DNA of 64,000 nucleotides from Flavobacterium xanthum (GCF_900142695.1 NZ_FRBU01000002.1:62001-126000), one strand, 5' to 3'. Shown: positions 1 through 7,765, numbered from the stretch's first letter. Made by a program: numbers and translations. Notes: generated by a model from the letters alone, not told the origin.

Positions 1-246
1 GGTAGAAAATCGGGCTTCTTTGACATTATTTTCAATTTTTGAAATGTAAGACTTTGTAGTTCCAACTTTATCGGCAAGCTCTTCCTGAGTTAACCCTTTT
101 TGAAGTCTTGCATCATGAATCATTGTACCAATTTTAAAGTTGATAAAGCCTGCTTCAAGTTCGTCACGTTTCTCAGTTCCTACAGCTCCGTAATGTTTAG
201 TTTTAAACTGATCGAGTGTTTGGATAGATTTATTTTTCGTTTTCAT
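1..246 (-). CDS. HigA-like XRE antitoxin (partial, runs off left edge)
   Basis: The first 82 codons of a protein that continues beyond base 1. An XRE-type helix-turn-helix lies at about residues 50-75 (GLTQEELADKVGTTKSYISK). In HigBA-type modules this protein neutralises the toxin and represses the shared promoter. The toxin gene is directly upstream and overlaps it by 17 bp, the usual toxin-first HigBA order. The start ATG at 246-244 is the only one that fits this overlap. The C-terminus cannot be judged. Family assignment is firm; the specific HigA label is inferred from neighbourhood. Confidence 0.82.
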   Translation of the reverse strand, partial: MKTKNKSIQTLDQFKTKHYGAVGTEKRDELEAGFINFKIGTMIHDARLQKGLTQEELADKVGTTKSYISKIENNVKEARFST

Positions 247-568
247 ATTCCTTTTTTATTTTAATTGCTTTTTCAATTTCATTTTTGGGAGTCTTTTGTG
301 TCTTTTTTTGAAATCCATTCGTAAGAATTACTAATTGGCCTTCATCAAAAAAACAAAAGATTCTAAAAATATCACTTCCTTGCTGAATTCGTATTTCAAA
401 AAGTCCGTCTGTATTTTCAATATGTTTAAGATACGTTTCGGGAATTCTATCTAATTCTTCAATTAATTCCAACGTCCAAATAATTTTCGCCTTGACTTTT
501 TCACGCTGCCTGATAAAGAATTCTTCAAAGTAATCTTTAAAAAAAATTATTGTTCGTTTCTTACTCAT
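230..568 (-). CDS. HigB/RelE-like toxin (phage-derived Gp49-like family)
   Basis: A protein of 112 residues when started at MSKKR (568). A start further upstream gives an unconvincing hydrophobic extension and would run into the predicted promoter box at 573-580. The pattern FKDYFEEFF, followed by a helical pair, then the core DGLFEIRIQQGSDIFRIFCFF and LTNGFQKKTQKTP, is typical of HigB/Gp49-like toxins: an RelE-fold mRNA interferase that acts on the ribosome. Conserved Arg in the LFEIR and FRIF strands and Lys in the FQKKTQKTP tail are present. It overlaps the antitoxin start by 17 bp, indicating translational coupling. Activity is inferred from family. Confidence 0.85.
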   Translation of the reverse strand: MSKKRTIIFFKDYFEEFFIRQREKVKAKIIWTLELIEELDRIPETYLKHIENTDGLFEIRIQQGSDIFRIFCFFDEGQLVILTNGFQKKTQKTPKNEIEKAIKIKKEYENEK

Positions 569-572
569 TTTA

Positions 573-580
573 CAAAGATA
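573..580 (-). promoter_or_regulatory. Candidate -7 box of the toxin-antitoxin promoter
   Basis: On the minus strand the sequence reads TATCTTTG, an exact TAnnTTTG -7 box of the Bacteroidota primary sigma factor. No good TTTG -33 element is found at the usual 19-21 bp. Only four bases separate the box from the ATG at 568, so a transcript starting here would be almost or fully leaderless. This is a motif match only. Confidence 0.35.
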
Positions 581-625
581 TAAAAGTTGCACCAAAGTGA
601 AACTTATATTTGATGATTTTATAGT

Positions 626-704
626 ATATTGTCATTTCGACGGTGGAGAAATCTTCATCAGTTGCTCATGGTATTTGATTTCTCCTTCATAGAAATGACA
701 ATAT
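626..704. repeat. Palindromic intergenic repeat (flavobacterial type)
   Basis: A 79-bp imperfect palindrome. The 13-bp outer arm 626-638 (ATATTGTCATTTC) is exactly complementary to 692-704, and an inner 9-bp arm 645-653 (GGAGAAATC) is exactly complementary to 677-685. The GTCATTTCGACGnnGGAGAAATC arm resembles an interspersed repeat that I recognise from flavobacterial genomes. It lies between the toxin-antitoxin promoter and the IS110 element, and could act as a transcript hairpin. It could be a non-autonomous repeat mobilised in trans, but that is not shown here. Confidence 0.75.
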
Positions 705-809
705 AAACGTAAATTTGATTAACGGTTTTTATACCTGCATACTATTGTACTATGGCTAGCAGGATTCTCATGTTGGGCAAGGAATGCAATTCCGCCTTTA
801 CTTTGTATT

Positions 810-985
810 TGACAAAAAAACATTAAATTTATTCAAAGGAAAACAGAGGTGAACTATCAAATCCGCCAAATTTATGACTTATTTAGCGCATTAGTCCTCT
901 GTCTTCTCCTTGAATCCCGTTGAATTGCTTCAAATAGAATGATAGACATCAAGGTCTAATAAAGGCTCTAAAGAAGTTCAACATT
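810..985 (+). ncRNA. Predicted IS110 bridge RNA
   Basis: Two hairpins fill the region before the transposase. Hairpin 1 pairs 831-848 with 896-915 (17-18 pairs with small bulges). Its loop holds CAAATCCGCC (858-867), 9 of 10 identical to left flank 787-796, and TTAGCGCATT (883-892), the exact reverse complement of right flank 2049-2058. Hairpin 2 pairs 919-931 with 973-982. Its loop holds ATAGAATG (934-941), identical to the right end 2045-2052; a terminal stem TAGAC/GTCTA (943-947/954-958); then TAAAGGC (960-966), the reverse complement of left end GCCTTTA (794-800). This is the order expected for a target-binding and then a donor-binding loop. The 5' and 3' ends are approximate. Confidence 0.72.
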
Positions 986-1009
986 TTTGTTTATCCTAAA
1001 TTCAAAGTT

Positions 1010-2017
1010 ATGAAAAACTATTTATTTTACGTAGGTATTGACATTTCAAAATCAAAATTAGATGTAGTTATTTTAAAAAAAGAAGCACCCAATGTAACTA
1101 ATCATTTCATTGTCGAAAACAACTTAAAAGGTATTAAAGAAATTTTAAAAAACTTAATAAAACAGAAAATAGATTTGACTACTGTTTTGTTTTGTTGCGA
1201 AAACACGGGTATTTATACATTTCCTTTGAGTAGCCATTTATCTGAAATCAACCTTGATTTCTGGGTAGTTCCAGCCATAGAAATCAAACGATCTAAAGGA
1301 ATTTCCAGAGGTAAAAATGACAAGGCAGATGCAAAAGATATTGCTTTATATAGTATTCGAAATATCGACAAACTAAAGCTTTCGACTTTGCCTGAAACGG
1401 TAATTCAACAGCTGAAATTGCTTTATACTGAAAGAGAAAAAGTGATGAAATCTTTTAAGATTTTTGAGGCTACAAAAGAAAATGTTGATTTTATGCCCAA
1501 ACAAGTTTACAAAACAATCGTAGGAATAAATAATAAAACGGTGAAATTTTTAAAAGCAACATTAAAAGCTATTGAGAAGGAAATGAAATCAATAATATCT
1601 AATCAATTGGAATTGAAAAATCAATTTGAATTGATTAAAAGTGTTCCTGGTATTGGGGATAAAACTGCTATTTATATGCTCACTGCAACAAGAGGATTCA
1701 CGGCTTTTGATAACGCAAGAAAATTTGCTTGTTACGCCGGAACTGCACCTTTTGAATACAGTTCGGGTTCTAGTATTAAAGGACGAACCAAAGTGAATCA
1801 TATGGCAGATAAAAAGATGAAATCAATATTACAAATGTGTGCTTTAGTTGCCGTAAAACATGATCCGCAACTCAAAGAATATTATGAAAGAAAAAAAGGT
1901 GAAGGTAAGAACGCAATGCTGGTTTTAAACAATGTAAAATGTAAAATTATTGGTCGTGTTTTTTCTGTAATTAACAGACAAACTCCCTATATAAATACAT
2001 ATAAATTTGCCTGTTAA
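1010..2017 (+). CDS. IS110-family transposase (RuvC-like DEDD recombinase)
   Basis: 335 residues, full length for the family. The N-terminal RuvC-like domain carries the DEDD residues: D11 in GIDISKSK, E64 in CCENTGIY, and D104 and D107 in GRGKNDKADAKDI-type context. A helical linker is followed by the Transposase_20 domain (SVPGIGDKTA near 211-220, FACYAGTAPFEYSSGSS near 239-255), which contains the serine-rich motif expected to hold the catalytic serine. Known members work as RNA-guided recombinases with a bridge RNA encoded in the non-coding end of the element. The frame is intact, so the element could be active. The start ATG lies 25 bp after the second bridge-RNA hairpin. Confidence 0.95.
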   Translation: MKNYLFYVGIDISKSKLDVVILKKEAPNVTNHFIVENNLKGIKEILKNLIKQKIDLTTVLFCCENTGIYTFPLSSHLSEINLDFWVVPAIEIKRSKGISRGKNDKADAKDIALYSIRNIDKLKLSTLPETVIQQLKLLYTEREKVMKSFKIFEATKENVDFMPKQVYKTIVGINNKTVKFLKATLKAIEKEMKSIISNQLELKNQFELIKSVPGIGDKTAIYMLTATRGFTAFDNARKFACYAGTAPFEYSSGSSIKGRTKVNHMADKKMKSILQMCALVAVKHDPQLKEYYERKKGEGKNAMLVLNNVKCKIIGRVFSVINRQTPYINTYKFAC

Positions 2018-2113
2018 ATTTTAAATTTTTTTTTGTTTTTTATCATAGAATGCGCTAACTTCACTTTGCGATATCTGAGCGATCTGGATTCTAGCTGTTG
2101 GCAGATATTACCT

Positions 2114-3769
2114 TTATGTCCAATCAAAACCTATTTCATTCAACCTATCTATTCTCCATTTTCCCTCTTCAGACTTATCATCTTTATAATTGTATTTGAT
2201 GCTAGCTTTAATTTCTAACATTTTACTAAATCTAATATCTCCCCGAACACCTTTTCCATCTGGATATTCTTTTTTAAATTCTAAATAAGTTGCAATAAAT
2301 TTTTCAAGATTTGCTTTTCTGATGTTTAGTTGATAATCAAAATCAACTCCAAGGTCAATTAACCACTCTTCACGTTCTTTTGTTAATTTTATTATTTCTC
2401 CATTTGCTTTTTTTCTTCCAGTATTCCTTAAAGTTCTTTGGTCATTAACCCATTTACCTAATTTTTTTATTTCTAAATCTTTATCTATTTGCGATGGATT
2501 TGCATTTCCAGTTTTAGTTTTATACTCTTCTAGTTTAAAATAATTTTCAAACCATTTTCTATCTAGTGGAGTACCCGAAATTTTAGAACCGAATGTTTCC
2601 CATAGAAAATTGATTTCATTCATTTTTTGCTCCTCGTATTCTGTCCAAATTGGAGGACGTATTCCTTTTCTTCTTAATTTTTGTAATGCACACCACGTTC
2701 CTAATGAATAATTAGGACTGTTTTGATTTTTAGTTTGAGGAATATGTGCGAAATCCATTTTATGTTTCGTTTTGTATGCTACTAAATCCTCAAAACGTTC
2801 CTTCCATCTTATTCGACTTTTGACAAGTTTTCCATCTTCAAATGGAAAATCACTTTCTTCAAGTTGCTGCATTATAAAAAGTGGAATTTCTCTATTATTA
2901 TTGATGAGATATTTTATATTTCTAAACCAAGTAAATAAAGTTCTATCATCTGTGTCTTTTTTGACAACTCCGCCACTTTTAGGATTATTTTTTTTATATT
3001 CTTTCCATCTTTCAAAAAGTATTGGAAATTTTTCTAAAGAGTTGGCTGTAAATTGTATATCATAATCTCTGTCATTTTCTAATTCTTCAGGTAAATCTAA
3101 ATTACCTAATTCTAAATTTTTAAGATTCAGTTTTTCCATTTCTGGAAAAAGTTCTAAATTTTCTAAATTTTCAATTTCTTCATCGCTTTTAAAACGAGTG
3201 TTTATTTCTTTTATTACAAGACCTTGAGATATCAATATCTCTAAAAATTCAGTTGTCAGTTTTTCTATATTTTGATGAGTTTTATTTAATAAATCTTCAA
3301 AATAAAGTTTGAACTGATTTATGATTTTTATTCCCTGAGCGTCACTTGTCCTAAAATTTAATGAAATTGCACCTTCTACATTTATAAATAGTCCAGAACT
3401 GGTTAAATTAGTAGAGCCGATAATTAATCTATTCCAATTTTTTCCCTCGAATAGAAAAATTTTAGGATGAAAAATCATTGCGGATTGTGTGTGAAAAATA
3501 TACGTTTCAATTTCATTTCGTATAAGTTCCTGTAATGCATCTTTTGATGTTCCATTATCGTCAACACCAATGAAGAAATTTAATTTTTTATATTTTTTTT
3601 TCGCAATATTTATGGATGGAACAAGTTTATTTACGCCTGCGTAAGATGCGAACGCTATTAATCCAGTGAAACTATCAAACTTATTTTCCCCAAACGAAGT
3701 TACTAAAATATTTCCAACTGTATTTTCGTTTTTAGGGTCTAATCCGTGTCCAATGAAATTACCTTGCAT
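2114..3769 (-). CDS. PLD-like nuclease fused to helicase-associated (HA) domains
   Basis: 551 residues. Residues 1-140 form a single phospholipase-D-like domain with HPK at 101-103, GSTNLTSSG at 118-126 and a downstream Glu at 132: the HxK...N...E/D arrangement of PLD-family nucleases. The remainder is mostly helical and contains two or more Trp-rich helicase-associated repeats, for example WKERFEDLVAYK...GTWCALQKLRRKG and LGKWVNDQRTLRNTG...EREEWLIDLGVDFDY. These are DNA-binding helical repeats normally found beside SF2 helicases, yet no helicase domain is present. Single HKD proteins usually dimerise to form one active site. A DNA nuclease, possibly in defence, is a reasonable inference; the substrate is unknown. 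It has the same orientation as the toxin-antitoxin pair on the far side of the IS. Confidence 0.8.
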   Translation of the reverse strand: MQGNFIGHGLDPKNENTVGNILVTSFGENKFDSFTGLIAFASYAGVNKLVPSINIAKKKYKKLNFFIGVDDNGTSKDALQELIRNEIETYIFHTQSAMIFHPKIFLFEGKNWNRLIIGSTNLTSSGLFINVEGAISLNFRTSDAQGIKIINQFKLYFEDLLNKTHQNIEKLTTEFLEILISQGLVIKEINTRFKSDEEIENLENLELFPEMEKLNLKNLELGNLDLPEELENDRDYDIQFTANSLEKFPILFERWKEYKKNNPKSGGVVKKDTDDRTLFTWFRNIKYLINNNREIPLFIMQQLEESDFPFEDGKLVKSRIRWKERFEDLVAYKTKHKMDFAHIPQTKNQNSPNYSLGTWCALQKLRRKGIRPPIWTEYEEQKMNEINFLWETFGSKISGTPLDRKWFENYFKLEEYKTKTGNANPSQIDKDLEIKKLGKWVNDQRTLRNTGRKKANGEIIKLTKEREEWLIDLGVDFDYQLNIRKANLEKFIATYLEFKKEYPDGKGVRGDIRFSKMLEIKASIKYNYKDDKSEEGKWRIDRLNEIGFDWT

Positions 3770-3945
3770 AATTTATTTAGGTGTTTTAGCTGTTTTTTTT
3801 CTGCGATTCGAGGGCATTTTTGCCGTCTTGCATATTAGACCCATAAAAGAGGCTATTATTTGTTTAGCTAAAATATAAAAATTTTATTACAAATCATCCA
3901 GTAAAATCCTTTTCTCTATAATTTTTATCTAAAACAAAACCATAA

Positions 3946-3987
3946 AAAAACCATTGCCCTGCTTTCTCAAGCTTTGCAATGGTTTTT
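3946..3987. terminator. Rho-independent terminator after the DEAD-box helicase
   Basis: A perfect 12-bp stem pairs AAAAACCATTGC (3946-3957) with GCAATGGTTTTT (3976-3987), with A/T tracts on both sides. It lies 22 bp past the stop of the DEAD-box gene on the minus strand and could also terminate transcription from the other side. Confidence 0.85.
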
Positions 3988-4009
3988 CAATTATAAAACA
4001 AAATAGTTG

Positions 4010-5347
4010 TTATTTCATTTTTTGTCTTTTTACCGGTTTCTCTGTCGGTTCGTTTTTGTTTTGCAACAAATAATTAGCCAACAATTTTTCGATTAATTCA
4101 TCTTTAGTCAAATGATGGAAAACGGTTTTTATTTTAGTTTTCAATTCCGCATCAACCTCATGGTTGGGTTTGGTTTTGAAGATTTGTTTTGCCCATAAAA
4201 GGGCGTTGTTTTCTTCGATGCTTAGCGAGCTTGGTTTTTTGAACTCGGTGAATTTGATTCCTAGTTCTTTTTCAAAATCAGCAATTTCTTTTACTTCTTC
4301 GGGTTGTAAAACGGTTAACGAAAGTCCCTTTGCTCCTGCTCTAGCCGTTCTTCCGCTGCGGTGCACGTAGGCTTCATACACATCAGGTAAATGGTAATTC
4401 ACCACATACGAGATTTCCTTAACGTCAATTCCTCTAGCAGCTAAATCAGTAGCTACTAAAATATTGATATGTCCTTCACGGAATTGCTCCATGATTCGGT
4501 CACGGATTCCTTGTGATAAACTGCCGTGCAAAGCGCCTGATGAAAATCGATTGATGGCTAAGTTTTTGGCTAATTTATTAACCGCCGCTTTGGTTTTACA
4601 AAAGATAATACCGCGTTCTCCTTCTTTCGAATTCAAGAAATGCATTAAAACATCCAGTTTTTCAATAGGATCTACCACAATATATTCGTGGTCAATACCT
4701 TGATTTCCTACCGTTTCCATGTTGGCACGAACTTCTACTACATTTTTATGTAAGTAATTCTGAACCAATTGTTTGATTGTTCCGGGCATGGTTGCTGAGA
4801 ACAAAATTGTTTTGTGTTCTTTTGGCAATTCGGCAACAATTTCGTCTAAGCTTTCTTTTAAGATGGTTACCATTTCATCGGCTTCATCGAGCACTAGGAA
4901 TTTGGTTTCTTTCAAGTTGATTGCTTTGCGCTGAATCAAATCGATTAAACGACCTGGAGTTGCCACCACAATGTGCGTAGGCAATGCAAGTCTTTCGATT
5001 TGTGGTTTTATTGGAATTCCACCGCAAGTTGTTGCAATCGAAACTTGTGGTAAAAATTTAGCGAAATCTTCTAAGTTTCTAAAAATTTGGTGTCCTAGTT
5101 CGCGTGTTGGAACTAAAACAACCGCTTGTAGTATTGGTAAATCAGTGTCAATTAATTGTAAAATAGGTAATCCAAAAGCCGCCGTTTTTCCGGTACCGGT
5201 TTTAGCTAGTCCAACCAAATCTGTTTCATTAGCTAATAAAAGTGGAATTGTTTTTTGTTGAATTTCTGTTGGTACCACAATTTTCATTTCGGTAAGCGCT
5301 TGTACTAATGGTGCTGAAATTCCTAAATCAGAGAATTGTTTTGGCAT
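4010..5347 (-). CDS. DEAD-box ATP-dependent RNA helicase (RhlE/DeaD type)
   Basis: 445 residues. It has a Q motif near the N-terminus (FSDLGISAPLVQALTEMKIVVPTEIQ), motif I AKTGTGKT near 48-55, PTREL, motif II DEAD, motif III SAT, GIIFCKTK, and motif VI HRSGRTARAG. It would unwind RNA duplexes during ribosome assembly or mRNA turnover in the cytoplasm, particularly in the cold. The C-terminus is short and ends with a basic tail (KPVKRQKMK), common in flavobacterial RhlE-like proteins. Monocistronic with a strong terminator. Which subfamily (RhlE, DbpA, CsdA) cannot be settled by eye. Confidence 0.93.
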   Translation of the reverse strand: MPKQFSDLGISAPLVQALTEMKIVVPTEIQQKTIPLLLANETDLVGLAKTGTGKTAAFGLPILQLIDTDLPILQAVVLVPTRELGHQIFRNLEDFAKFLPQVSIATTCGGIPIKPQIERLALPTHIVVATPGRLIDLIQRKAINLKETKFLVLDEADEMVTILKESLDEIVAELPKEHKTILFSATMPGTIKQLVQNYLHKNVVEVRANMETVGNQGIDHEYIVVDPIEKLDVLMHFLNSKEGERGIIFCKTKAAVNKLAKNLAINRFSSGALHGSLSQGIRDRIMEQFREGHINILVATDLAARGIDVKEISYVVNYHLPDVYEAYVHRSGRTARAGAKGLSLTVLQPEEVKEIADFEKELGIKFTEFKKPSSLSIEENNALLWAKQIFKTKPNHEVDAELKTKIKTVFHHLTKDELIEKLLANYLLQNKNEPTEKPVKRQKMK

Positions 5348-5395
5348 TTTTTTGGATTTTATATTTTAAAAAAAAAGTTGTTGTATTATGGTAAT

Positions 5396-5483
5396 TTTTA
5401 GCCCCGATAGCAGTGAAAATCCTTTTATTTTTTCTTTAAAAATAAAAGATTGCAACGAATAGCGGGATTAGCTCCTAAAAACG
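5396..5483. repeat. Flavobacterial palindromic repeat, copy A
   Basis: The unit runs TTTTTAGCCCCGATAGCAG, then an A/T-rich hairpin (CTTTTATTTTTTCTTTAAAAATAAAAG), then GATTGCAACGAATAGCGGG, and ends ATTAGCTCCTAAAAACG. The outer ends are loosely complementary. A second copy in reverse orientation lies at 63859-63944 and matches over its whole length. It sits between two convergently arranged helicase genes' upstream and downstream regions (both minus strand), in otherwise non-coding DNA. Confidence 0.8.
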
Positions 5484-5538
5484 CTTCTCGATACATTTTT
5501 TGTTTTTCTTCGCTACACAAAAAACACTCGAACTGACG
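5484..5538. repeat. Short palindromic repeat next to copy A
   Basis: The sequence CTTCTCGATACA, then TTTTTTGT (5496-5503) exactly complementary to ACAAAAAA (5517-5524), then CACTCGAACTGACG. The flanking words TCTCGATACA and ACTCGAACTGACG are typical of another flavobacterial interspersed repeat. Because it abuts copy A and lies just downstream of the RadD-like gene on the minus strand, the hairpin may double as its terminator. Confidence 0.5.
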
Positions 5539-5567
5539 TTATTGATACTTAAACCTGAGCGTTAGTA

Positions 5568-7112
5568 CTAATCTTCGTCGGGTTCGTTCATGATTTTTTC
5601 ACGATATTTCTTCCCAGTTAACAATATCAGTTTCAATTTGTAATCGTCAACAAGCCACTCGCGGTAATTTTTACTACACTGACTTAAACATTTTGAGTAG
5701 CGTTTGATGCGGCAATCAATGTCATCCTCTAACAATTTTCCTAATATTTTGGCCTCTTGCAAAGTATCCGAATTATCTACACACATAGCAGCGTGTTGTT
5801 CTAAGGATTTTTCTAGCACTTCTTTGGAACGCAAATTTTGTTTAATGATGAGTTTGTGCTCTTCATCAACATCAAAGGCTACAACGGCCGTTTTACTAAA
5901 TTTTTCACGTAATTCAGGAGGCATACTGTATTTAAAATACAATTCAATTTCCGTATCATCACGTAAATTTTCCAAGTAAAACTCGGGTGATTTAAAGATG
6001 TGTTGCCAGTTGACCGGCTCGCTCCACAGTCCAAATCTTGCGGCATTATTTCCTAAATCGATCACGTTAAAAACATCTTTATTAGGCAATTTTCTGGAAC
6101 CACGACCAATCATTTGATAGTATAATGTCAAAGATTTTGTCGCTCTATTCAATATTATAGTTTCTACTGTAGGCTCATCAAAACCGGTGGTAAGAATCCC
6201 AACCGATGTTAAAATAGCATCCGGCGTGTGTTTGAACCAATGTAAAATATCTCTTCTCTCCTCGTTATTGCTGGTATTATCTAAATGGCGAATCGCATAA
6301 CCGGCTTCTCTAAATGTTTCATACACATATAATGATGTATTGATTCCATTATTGAAAATTAGGGTTTTCTTACCTAACGATTTTTCCGTATAGGCATGCA
6401 ATAATTTTTCCTGCATGGCCATATTGGTATATAAATCATCTGATGATTTTACCGTATAATCTCCGTTGATTCCTACTTTTAGTGACGTTAAACCCACATC
6501 ATAACTATAGGTAACTGCTTTTGCCAAAAATCCATTAGCGATCAAAGAGCTAATGGTGTCTCCTACGATTAATTCATCGTAGCTTTCATGCATTGGCAAC
6601 TTAATATTAGAACTTAATGGAGTTGCTGTAACCCCTAAAATAAAGGCGTTTTTGAAAGAGCTCAATAATTTTCTAAAGGAATTGTAATGCGCCTCATCGA
6701 TGATTACCAATCCTACATTATCTAAATGTAGTTTTTCATCGTTGATACGGTTTTTCAACGTTTCAACCATGGCAACAAAACAAGAATAATCGTTTTGGTC
6801 CGGAAGTTCTTTTACTTTACTGTTGATGATTTTGTTTTTTACGTCAAAACCCTTCAACATTTTTGAAGTTTGCTTGCACAACTCAATTCGGTGTGTTAAA
6901 ACAACTACTTTTTTATCATGTTGTGATAAATAACGGCGCACGATTTCTGAAAAAACTACTGTTTTTCCGCCACCAGTAGGCAACTGGTATAATAAATGGT
7001 GCTGAGGAGGTGCATTATCTATGCGTTCAAATATGGCATCAATATCGCCTTTTTGATAGGCGTAAAGTTCTTTTTTGTCTTCGATTTCTATTTCTGAAGT
7101 GTTTTGGGACAT
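5568..7112 (-). CDS. SF2 DEAD/DEAH-box helicase, RadD-like
   Basis: 514 residues. It has YQKGDIDAIFERI near 19-31, Walker A PTGGGKT at 45-51, motif Ia VLTHRIELCKQ, DEAH at 139-142, motif III TATP at 162-165, and a helicase C domain with TTGFDEPTVE and the motif VI sequence QMIGRGSRKLP. This is the COG1061/RadD layout of DNA-acting SF2 enzymes. The C-terminal third is charged and unassigned. RadD acts in DNA repair and recombination intermediates in other bacteria; here the role is inferred. It stands alone, in the same orientation as the RNA helicase with 220 bp of repeats between. Confidence 0.85.
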   Translation of the reverse strand: MSQNTSEIEIEDKKELYAYQKGDIDAIFERIDNAPPQHHLLYQLPTGGGKTVVFSEIVRRYLSQHDKKVVVLTHRIELCKQTSKMLKGFDVKNKIINSKVKELPDQNDYSCFVAMVETLKNRINDEKLHLDNVGLVIIDEAHYNSFRKLLSSFKNAFILGVTATPLSSNIKLPMHESYDELIVGDTISSLIANGFLAKAVTYSYDVGLTSLKVGINGDYTVKSSDDLYTNMAMQEKLLHAYTEKSLGKKTLIFNNGINTSLYVYETFREAGYAIRHLDNTSNNEERRDILHWFKHTPDAILTSVGILTTGFDEPTVETIILNRATKSLTLYYQMIGRGSRKLPNKDVFNVIDLGNNAARFGLWSEPVNWQHIFKSPEFYLENLRDDTEIELYFKYSMPPELREKFSKTAVVAFDVDEEHKLIIKQNLRSKEVLEKSLEQHAAMCVDNSDTLQEAKILGKLLEDDIDCRIKRYSKCLSQCSKNYREWLVDDYKLKLILLTGKKYREKIMNEPDED

Positions 7113-7219
7113 TGCTTATTGTTGGATTTTTGCAAAAATACGCCTAAAAAACAGTTTAACTGTCACTTTTAATTAAAAAAAAAGGGGATGGATTAAATAA
7201 AATTCAATTATAACACCAT

Positions 7220-7747
7220 CTAATACTCAATACGTTCTAAAACGGCATTAAATTCAGGTTCGTTATACCATTTCTGGTTGATTGTTTGCTGATGAATGAC
7301 TTTTAATCGGGATTTGAACTCCTGCAGTATTCCATTTCCAATCAAGAAAATAACGGCTTGTTCAAAGGAATTGAACATACTTTTAAAAAATAATTCGTGC
7401 TTGATTGCATTTTCCGAAGCAAATGTTTGAGCAATTTCAATATTGTAAAGCATAACATCGGCAATTACAAAGGGATCTACACCCAAAAGAATGAAATGTT
7501 TGATGTATTTTTGAGCAACGGAGCGTCTCATTTTTGGTTTGCTGCGTCTTCCCGATTTTTTTAAAGGATAGTATTCGTTTGAAATTTTGAGTTTACATTC
7601 CTGTAAAAGCGTTTCTTCCTTTGGATTAAAAACAAAATTATAGTACACTTTTACGGGACTAAATTTCTCATACAATTCGATAATTTGTTGTTCGAGTTGC
7701 TCTTTATTTAATTCAGACAAATATTTTTTTAAATCGCGTTTGCTCAT
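7220..7747 (-). CDS. DUF6155-family protein
   Basis: 175 residues from the ATG at 7747 (an upstream TTG is less likely). It starts MSKRDLKKYLSELNKEQLEQQIIELYEKF, a pattern I associate with the DUF6155 family of Bacteroidota. Mostly helical, with a basic patch KKSGRRSKPKMRRS near residues 65-80 that could contact nucleic acid or a phosphate-rich partner. No catalytic motif, signal peptide or membrane span. Function unknown. It is divergent from the DUF3817 gene. Confidence 0.75.
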   Translation of the reverse strand: MSKRDLKKYLSELNKEQLEQQIIELYEKFSPVKVYYNFVFNPKEETLLQECKLKISNEYYPLKKSGRRSKPKMRRSVAQKYIKHFILLGVDPFVIADVMLYNIEIAQTFASENAIKHELFFKSMFNSFEQAVIFLIGNGILQEFKSRLKVIHQQTINQKWYNEPEFNAVLERIEY

Positions 7748-7765
7748 TATCAAAGTTTAAGGATA

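Larger units (their letters stand above)
796..2051 (+). mobile_element. IS110-family insertion sequence, complete
   Basis: The ends were deduced from guide matches, not from terminal inverted repeats, which IS110 elements lack. The dinucleotide GC occurs at both proposed borders (794-795 and 2052-2053), which would be the duplicated core. The non-coding left end is 214 bp and the right end after the transposase stop is 34 bp, the long-left, short-right layout of the IS110 group. The left flank 787-796, right flank 2049-2058, right end 2045-2052 and left end 794-800 each match one segment of the upstream RNA region. Predicted empty site: CAATTCCGC joined to GCTAACTTC. Borders are an inference and could be off by a few bases. 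Confidence 0.75.

Noticed and set aside
762-2103. GGATTCT...TGTTGG(G)CA occurring on both sides of the IS110 element (762-779 and 2086-2103)
   Set aside because: Similar but offset by one base and well outside the guide-defined ends; could be chance, so not used as target duplications.
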